Assembly: GCA_004011965.1 (NCBI GenBank)
Contig: RYZV01000001.1
Coordinates: forward strand, 259,726 to 323,725
Reading direction: 5' to 3'
Source: Mycoplasma sp. ATU-Cv-703
GTDB taxonomy: Bacteria > Bacillota_I > Bacilli_A > Mycoplasmatales > Metamycoplasmataceae
Length of the DNA stretch: 64,000 nt
Positions 57,604 to 64,000 of the stretch are shown piece by piece. The position numbers and the translations under genes are program-made. Every line of letters starts with the position of its first letter. Positions within the stretch are counted from its first letter, which is position 1. The notes beneath the pieces were generated by a model, which was not told where the DNA came from, ran no database searches, and was given only the letters and a program-made list of their open reading frames with translations.

Positions 57604-58182
57604 ATGATGTATCTTAGGTTTCCCAACGGTTTAATTGAAGTAATTACTGGTCCAATGTTTTCGGGCAAATCCGAAGAATTGATTAAGCGGATCAAAATTT
57701 TGCAGTACGCAAAAATTAAAACGTTAGTCGTCAAACCCAAAATTGAAAAACGTTGAAATAAAGACGCAATTTTTTCGCGAGCCGGCACTTCAATTGAAAC
57801 CATTAGCGTTGACAATGCCCGCCAAATTATGGAAAAGTGAACTCCAGCCTTCCGAGCTGTTGCGATTGATGAAGCACAGTTTTTTGACGCTGAAATTGTT
57901 AAAGTAGTGGTTAAACTGGCTGACCAAGGCGTGCGAGTGGTAATTTCAGGGTTAGATAAAAACTACTTGGCGCAGCCTTTTGGCGTGATGCCCACCCTGT
58001 TAGCAATTAGCGATAAAGTTGATAAATTAATCGCAGTCTGCGTGATTTGCGGAGCCGCTGCAACGTTAACATTTCGTCTCAAAGGCGGCAAGGAATTAAT
58101 CCAAATTGGCGACAAAGAATACGAAGCGCGTTGCCGACACTGTTACCGACTTGGGATGGAAGACAAAAACGAGAACTGCTAA
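57604..58182 (+). CDS. tdk: Thymidine kinase
   Basis: 192 aa type II thymidine kinase. [17 protein letters not shown]-loop, AIDEAQFF Walker B, and the zinc site CVIC...CRHC. Phosphorylates thymidine for salvage; Tmk (61306) takes the next step. Two UGA-Trp codons hide the N-terminal half. Confidence 0.97.
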
Positions 58183-58197
58183 ATTAATTAAAAAAAA

Positions 58198-58274
58198 TGG
58201 GGCGTACGACGGGAATTGAACCCGCGAATGTCGGAACCACAATCCGATGTGTTAACCACTTCACCACGTACGCC
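58198..58274 (-). tRNA. tRNA-His(GTG)
   Basis: Acceptor GCGTACG pairs with CGTACGC, with an encoded G-1 opposite C73, the His identity pair. Anticodon loop TTGTGGT (GTG). T-arm GCGGGTTCAATTCCCGT. CCA is encoded. Confidence 0.97.
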
Positions 58275-58298
58275 ACTTAGAAACTTAACTCCCACATT

Positions 58299-59069
58299 TT
58301 AACTGATTTCGCGGGCGAAAAATTCGATCTGCTTGGTTAAATGCTGCTTCAAAACCAAGCTGGCGCTCGTGCTGACAAAGTTACATCACATGTGACTAAA
58401 AACCAAAATAGCAAACTGGTAAAGTTTTAAAAGTTTCTGATCTAGGCCGGCTAAGCGCACTAGTTTGGCCTGATCTACCTCGGGCAAAAGCGCCAGCGAA
58501 GCAAAATCAAAGTAGGCATCATCAAGTCTGGCCCACTCCCAATCTAGTAGAAGCATTTGACCGCGCGTGTTTACCAAAATGTTGTGTTTGTTTAAATCGT
58601 GGTGAGTCAAAACTAACTTTTGAAGAGCAGTAATTTTTCGCACCACATTTTGGTAAAGTTCAGTGATCGGGCCGGGCAAGTCGTTAACGTTTAGGTACGC
58701 CAACCAATTTTGTTTTAAAACCGGGAAATCAACTTTTGTCTGGTGAACTTTTTTGAGCACAACGAGCAACTTTTTTAAATTGCTTTCTGAGCCTAAATCG
58801 GGGTGTTTGCCGCTAATTCACGGTCTAATGACAATCCCATCGGTCGTGGAAAAATAAAGTCCTGCTCCGATGCCAAAAAGCTCATAAAGCTTTTTTTCCT
58901 GCTCAAAATCGTTTTGACGTCGGGGAATTCTCAAGATGTATTTTTGCCCGCTATTGAGTTTAAAAAGATAATTGTCGTTAGTGTAACCCGCGTGGATCAG
59001 TTTGTAATCTAAAATTTGCTCACTCTTAATTTGGCTTAGTCGGGTAAATAATTTTTTAATACGAAGCAT
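58299..59069 (-). CDS. Choline/ethanolamine kinase-like phosphotransferase
   Basis: 256 aa LicA/APH-type kinase. N-lobe IHAGYTNDNYLFKL, C-lobe LTHHDLNKHNILV (Brenner motif) and LLDWEWARLDDAYFD (metal-binding Asp). Probably phosphorylates choline, ethanolamine or thiamine. Its start overlaps the end of the ThiT-like gene by 14 nt, so a thiamine-kinase role is conceivable. Two UGA-Trp codons. Confidence 0.85.
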
Positions 59070-59658
59070 AAATTTGTTTCCGGTTTTGGTTCAAATTATT
59101 TTTGTTAATTGTTCTAAGGCAAAGCGGCAAACTTGCACCGGAACTAATTAATAAGACGGCACTACGAAAACTGTTGGCTACTAGGGAATAAGTTCAAGCT
59201 GAGTAACCTTCCCAGGCGTACGACGCCCATAAAACTACCCCGGAAACAACGTGGGAGCAGTAAAGCCCGCCGACCATCAGAAAAGTCCAACCTAGGTTGA
59301 ATCAGACGGACGTTTTTTTCCAAGTTCAGGAGCCGCTCAAAGCCAAAAATAGGTAGGGCAGCCAATAATCAAGTGTTAACACGCCCAGTCCGGCTCAGGC
59401 ATTTTTAGCTCAAAAGATGCCGCTGATTAAAATTGCCGGAGCAGCCCAAACCAGCGCTCCATAAAAAATTAAACCTGTCAATAGCGTTTTTTTTCAGCCG
59501 AAGAAAAAGGAGAAGCCGACCGTTAAAAGTTCGGGCAAAACAAAAACTGACCCGAGTCCGCTCGGCAAGTCGGGCATCAACCATGCCAAAGTGTGAGCGA
59601 GCAATAAAAGCGTGAGCATCAAGGCGCAAAGTGTGATAGTACGAATTTTCTGGTGCAT
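59056..59658 (-). CDS. thiT: ThiT-like thiamine ECF transporter S component
   Basis: 200 aa, six membrane helices. The late segment FLMVGGLYCSHVVSGVVLWA, with SYAWEGYSAWTYSLVANSF, matches ThiT's thiamine-binding region (H..SG...WGSYAPEG...YSL.YN), and LDYWLPYLFLALSG its LDYPLA..L.G motif. Brings in thiamine through a shared ECF ATPase module encoded elsewhere. Rich in UGA-Trp. The terminal 30 residues form a basic tail. Confidence 0.8.
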
Positions 59659-59679
59659 AGTTTTGGTAGCAAAGTAATT

Positions 59680-60357
59680 TTATGCTCTTTGACTTTTAAC
59701 TTTGAAAACGAGAGTAAATTCGCCCTTGATTTTTTGGGGATCTAGAGCGGACTTAATTTGCATAGGATTGCCGCGTCAGTGAGTTTCAAATTGTTTAGTC
59801 AATTCTTTGCCCACGAAAACTTCAACTTGATTTTGAAAAACGCTCGCCAAATCTTCTAGAGTAGCAAGAAGTTGGTGGGGAGGAACATAAACGACAAAAG
59901 TTCCGCTCGGTAGTTTTTTGAGTTGGTTTTGACGCTTAATTTTACGGGCTGGTAAAAAACCTAAAAAAGTAAAAAACTGGTCCAAATTAGCTCAAACAAC
60001 TGCCGTAGTTAAAGCGGAAACGCCGGGAATGATTTCTACCGCTAAGTTTTTTTCAAGCGCAGCACGCATAAGTAAAAAGCCTGGATCGGCAATGCCGGGC
60101 ATCCCGGCATCGCTAACCAAGGCGACATCAAAACCTTGCTCAACTAACTTAATGATGCCCGGTGTGCTTTGGCGTTCGGTGTGAGCATGGTGAACAAGTA
60201 GTTTTTTACCTTTAATCGCATAAATTGCTAAAAGTTTGCGAATTCGGCGCGTGTCTTCACAAGCGATGTAAGCGACTTGCTCTAGTGTGCTCTTGGCGCG
60301 AAAAGTTAAATCTTGGCTGTTGCCAATTGGCGTAGCCACAAAGTAAAGTTTAGCCAT
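59680..60357 (-). CDS. rsmI: 16S rRNA 2'-O-ribose methyltransferase RsmI
   Basis: 225 aa SAM-dependent methylase acting on C1402 of 16S rRNA. VATPIGNSQDLTFRA, ACEDTRRIRKLL, SDAGMPGIADPG and IPGVSALTTAV are the family motifs. The C-terminal domain is short. Three UGA-Trp codons. Follows holB, the usual order. Confidence 0.96.
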
Positions 60358-60367
60358 AACACTTTTC

Positions 60368-61297
60368 TCAATTTAAAACTAAGGAGTTCCAATTGAGCGA
60401 TTGGTTAACGTTGTGTTTGACCATCGTTAAGAAACTTTCGACAGCCGCAAAAGCTCGCTGGGTGTCAAAGTTTGCCGCGAGCGACCAATTAACGATGTCT
60501 TGGTGGTCGGGATTAATTAACTGGTAGCCGTGCTGAGCGCGAGCAATGTCTTCCACGATGACAAGTAAAATCAAAACTAAAAGCACTTGATTGCTAGAGT
60601 TAAACAATTTTTTGAGTCGAATGCTTTGAGCTGGTTCACGGCAAGTCTTAGTTAAAATTTGGCAAACGCTGGGGTAAAGTTCGCTAAATTGCAGGCGGTT
60701 AATTCAATCTTCAGCCCGCTCGGGACTGCGCGTTAAAAAAGCTAAGACGCGGGCGTACTGCTGCGACAAATTGTGTTTACGCAAAATCTCGATGGTCTTA
60801 ACAAAAGAAATTGGACGGAGACGAATTTCTAGCGAACGCGATCTAATCGTAGTTAACACGCGGTGAACTTGGCTAGCGGTCATAATGATGTAAGTCGCCG
60901 GAGGCGGACTTTCCATGATTTTAAGCAGCATGTTTAGGGCGTACTTATTGCTGTTTTCAACTTTTTTAATTAGCAAAATTTTGACGCCTTTGTCGTCTAA
61001 AGCCGTTAGTTGTAATTTCTCTCTGACGGCGCTAATTTGCTCCTTAGTAATTAATTTACTTTGTCCGTCCACTACGAGCAAGTCCGGGTAAGTTTTAGTG
61101 AGACGACCTGGTTGACCGGCAAAAATGTCGTTATCACTAATTAGCGCTTGAATGAGTATTTCCGGCGCTTGTTCTAAATCGGTGTCAATCCCGCCGTTAA
61201 AAAGGTAGGTGTGAGCAACTTTTTTGTTGCGAAAAGAATTCCGAATGATGCGGTAGGCTGTCGGATTTGTTTCGCGAAATAGTTCAAGATTTGCCAT
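60368..61297 (-). CDS. holB: DNA polymerase III subunit delta prime
   Basis: 309 aa clamp-loader subunit. NKVAHTYLFNGG at the N-terminus, VKILLIKKVENSNKYALNMLLKIMESPPPATYIIM, then TIRSRSLEIRL. The Walker A is degenerate, as in delta-prime. Between tmk and rsmI. Confidence 0.93.
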
Positions 61298-61305
61298 AAA
61301 TTAAC

Positions 61306-61947
61306 CTAGTCTAATTTTAAAACTTTCTTTAAAGCGTCCTTAACTTCTTGCAAAACACTCGCCCGGTCACAGGAAGCATCAATTGTTTTAAACCGCTCGT
61401 GAAAATTTTGGATTACCTGGCGGTAGCCCTCGTAAATAAGATTTCGAAACTGGTGATCCTCCGATTCAAAGCGGTCCAACTTTGCGCGACTTTGCGTACG
61501 AATTTTAGCTTCCTTAGGTCGTAAATCAAAGAAAAAAGTTAAGTTAGGGATCGTATTTTGGGTAATGAATTTTTGCATTTCCCAAACTTTATCGATTCCT
61601 AACCCACCTGCGTAACCTTGGTAGACTAACGAAGAATCTAAGTAGCGGTCGCAAAGTACGACTTTGTTAGATTTAAGGGCGGGTCAAATGTGCCGCTCTA
61701 AATTTATTCTCCGGTCTAGCGAATAAAGAAGTAGCTGGCTCATAGCGCTAATCGGCGTCTTTTCGTCAAGCACCAAAGAACGGATTTGACTAGTGATCGG
61801 GTTGGATGAGCCCGGCTCACGAGTTATCACGTTAGCAATTTTTAAACTATCCAGTCATTTTTGAATTTCTTTGATAACGGTCGTTTTTCCCGATCCGTCT
61901 AATCCTTCAAAAGTAACTAAAAGTCCTTGTTTGTTTTTTTGAACCAT
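61306..61947 (-). CDS. tmk: Thymidylate kinase
   Basis: 213 aa. VTFEGLDGSGKTTVIKEI P-loop, TREPGSSNP (DRE/G motif region), and CDRYLDSSLVYQG (DRY motif). Phosphorylates dTMP. Two UGA-Trp codons hide the first half. It starts 21 bp after ybaB; recR, usual here, is absent. Confidence 0.96.
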
Positions 61948-61968
61948 AACGGCCCGAACTAAATTGCG

Positions 61969-62256
61969 CTACAAGGGCAAATTAGTGTTTTTGGGTTGAA
62001 TCGCCTCCTCGGCTTGGTCAATCAATTCGTTAGCTTCGTTCACAGCTAGCATGAAAAGGTCCTCCACTATCTCTTTGTCGTCCGGATCAATTAGAGCCGG
62101 GTCAATGTCAACTTTATCTAGCCGCCGGTTACCCAACATGACAATCGAAAGTCCTTGTTTATTAACTTCAAATTTACGTTTGTGCAGTTCTTTCTCGGCT
62201 TTTTCTAGTTCGGCTTGCATTTTACGAGCCTGTTTCATCATCGCGTTAATGTTCAT
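61969..62256 (-). CDS. ybaB: YbaB/EbfC nucleoid-associated protein
   Basis: 95 aa. MNINAMMKQARKMQAELEKAEKELH coiled start, and VDIDPALIDPDDKEIVEDLF, the conserved YbaB core. Binds DNA as a dimer. AAGGAA precedes the ATG. Confidence 0.95.
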   Translation of the reverse strand: MNINAMMKQARKMQAELEKAEKELHKRKFEVNKQGLSIVMLGNRRLDKVDIDPALIDPDDKEIVEDLFMLAVNEANELIDQAEEAIQPKNTNLPL

Positions 62257-62281
62257 TCCGGTTCCTTTCTAGTCAAAACTG

Positions 62282-64000
62282 TTATTTTCCAAATAAATCG
62301 CCGAAGATGTCGCGACCAATTTCTTCGTGCGGATCAACTTTAACTTCTAATTGTGGTGGTGAAATCGCTTCGCCAGCTCGTAGTTGGCCCTCGGCCTTCA
62401 TCACACTCCAAGATTTTTTGACTTCCTCAAATTGCTCTCTAGTGATCGCATAAATTCACCGAGCAGAGCCAAAAACCTCTTGGGTTAATTGGTGCACAAT
62501 CGGGTTTTGTCGGTAAAGATTCAAAGTTTGCACTAACTGATCTTCTTCGCTTGAAACTAAAACAAAGTGTTCGCCCGCACTAATTACTTTGCTTTTCATC
62601 AGCAAAGCAGCAGGTTGGCCATACTTTTCTTGACCAGCGTAAGCAGTTAGGAGCGGCCATTTCCCTTTCACAAATTGCAACTGATCTCGCTTAGAAATGA
62701 TTAGTAAGTTGATTAGTTCCTCGAGCGTGTAACTGTTTGGTTTATCAAGAGTTATTTTTTCGGTTTCGTTAGACTGGTCAAGTCCGAAAAGTTCGGTAAT
62801 GTCAAGATCATCTTCAACAGTCTTATCTTTTTCGGCGCTGATTAACTTTTTGCCACCAATTTCGTCTTGACTGAGCGGAATCACCAAAGAATCTTCCCAA
62901 TCAGGTCTGGACTTAACTGGACTAGCAGCGGGCAAGGTTGGCTGAGGGTCATCCGGAGCGGTCTCGCTAAAATTTTCAAAGTTTAAATCGTGGAGCTGAG
63001 AATCTGCGGCAACTGTTTGGGTGCTTAATTGGTCGCCAGTCGCTGATGTCTCTTCCTCGGCTGTCAACTTATTTTCTAACTGGACTGGAACTGGTTCAGG
63101 CACAGATACGCCCGCCGGTTCTGTTTTCAAAAGAGCAAGCATTTTTAACTCAAAAAGTTGGTTTGGTAACTGGGTAAACTTAATTTGGTTAGCTAACTCG
63201 ATGAGCGTGTCAACCATCTGGTAAGCAAAACTCAAATCAACCACTAACTGGTTCACGTCTTCCAACGTTAAATACTCAATTAAGTTAAAATCGGATGTTT
63301 TCCGATAGACGATCAGATCGCGCAAAATTTCAATCAAGGAAAACGTTAGCCTTTCTAAATCGACTCCGTTTTCAATAAAACCGGTTAAAGCGAGGAGAAA
63401 GACTTTGCTCTCGCCGCGGTAAATTGAGTTAATCAGTTCAATTTGTTTACCGATTGATACCAAACCAAAAACTTGCGAAATAGCTTCAAAAGTAATTGAG
63501 TTGTTACCAAAGGCAGCCGCCTGATCAGAGATGGAAAGCGCGTCGCGCAAACCGCCGTTAGCTAACTTAGCGATAAATTTAAGCGCCTCGGGTTCGCAGT
63601 CAATTTTCTCTTGTTCAAAAACTTGGGAAAGTTGTTTTTCAATTACCGCCGGTTCAATCCGTTTGAAATTAAAACGCTGAGTTCGGGAAAGAATTGTGGC
63701 CGGAATTTTGTGGGGTTCGGTCGTGGCCAATATGAAAACAATGTGGCGCGGCGGTTCTTCCAAAGTTTTTAAAAGCGCGTTTCAAGCGCCTTTGCTGAGC
63801 ATGTGGACTTCATCAATGATGTAAACTTTGTACTTGCCTTGCACGGGAGCAAAGCGAGCGTTTTCAATGATTGAACGCATTTCGGCGACTCCGTTGTTGG
63901 AAGCAGCGTCAATTTCAATGATGTCAAGCGTTAAATCTTGGTCAACTTGACGAGCGTTTTGGTTGATTGCTCGGGCAAAAATGTGAGCCACCGAAGTTTT
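62282..64000 (-). CDS. dnaX: DNA polymerase III subunits gamma/tau (5' truncated by window)
   Basis: 572 aa present; the N-terminus including most of Walker A is beyond 64000. The visible start KTSVAHIFARAI, IDAASNNGVAEMRSII, VYIIDEVHMLSKGAW and the SRTQRFNFKRI sensor give the AAA+ clamp loader. A long acidic linker (about residues 320-450) leads into a tau-like tail. Stop TAA at 62282. UGA-Trp codons are used. Confidence 0.97.

Overview
This window is from a Mollicute (Mycoplasma-like) chromosome. Almost every housekeeping gene is interrupted by in-frame UGA codons that fall where its family has tryptophan, so translation table 4 applies. Nearly all genes lack murein functions, and the set fits a reduced fermentative parasite: PTS enzymes, HPr kinase, a lipoprotein acid phosphatase, a lipoprotein-17-type surface protein, ECF vitamin transporters and purine salvage only. 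Base composition looks higher in G+C than in most mycoplasmas. I cannot name the species.

Layout. 1-2556 is a type II CRISPR array (39 identical 36-nt repeats, cut by the left window edge). It lies tail-to-tail with an intact cas9 (2584-6168, minus strand, 1194 aa). No cas1, cas2, csn2 or convincing tracrRNA is visible. 6250-12289 holds a YihY-type membrane protein, gatC-gatA-gatB and ligA. 12327-13641 is a GT2 glycosyltransferase with a DUF2304-like partner. 13831-14581 carries two overlapping plus-strand genes: a DUF5678-like small protein and a retropepsin-like aspartic protease. Then come rluD-type pseudouridine synthase, tRNA-Gly, ptsI-ptsH and cardiolipin synthase.

19290-21660 is a foreign islet. 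It is G+C-richer, its three intact ORFs contain no UGA-Trp codons, it has strong Shine-Dalgarno sites, and one gene ends in UGA. It holds an Xre regulator, two Cys-rich proteins of unknown function and a decayed phage-type SNF2 helicase tail. Iterated TTTTTGATTTC boxes flank it, and it sits beside tRNA-Ser(GCU). Next is an unassigned structured RNA of about 240 nt with its own promoter and terminator.

22147-26099 holds mgtE, a CdaM-type diadenylate cyclase and a membrane protein with degenerate GGDEF and EAL domains. 26131-36198 is a long minus-strand block: rnr-secG, a Ca2+/cation antiporter, and whiA-trxB-lgt-hprK-uvrA. 36352-38441 is a divergent pair of surface proteins sharing a palindromic -10. 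pepF, galE, purB, guaC, purA and a MATE transporter follow. Then a GH31 glucosidase and a PTS EIICB form a sugar operon, followed by uvrB, dps, two ECF S-components (one ThiT-like), secA, ychF, tdk, tRNA-His, a choline-kinase-like gene, and rsmI-holB-tmk-ybaB-dnaX (cut at the right edge).

How it works together. HPr (His15/Ser46), EI, HPr kinase and EIICB form the sugar uptake and control circuit, and GH31 processes the imported or extracellular glucoside. PurA, PurB, GuaC and Tdk salvage nucleotides. CdaM makes c-di-AMP next to an Mg2+ channel. Several genes have a TATAAT box 6-7 nt from the start codon, which implies leaderless mRNAs.
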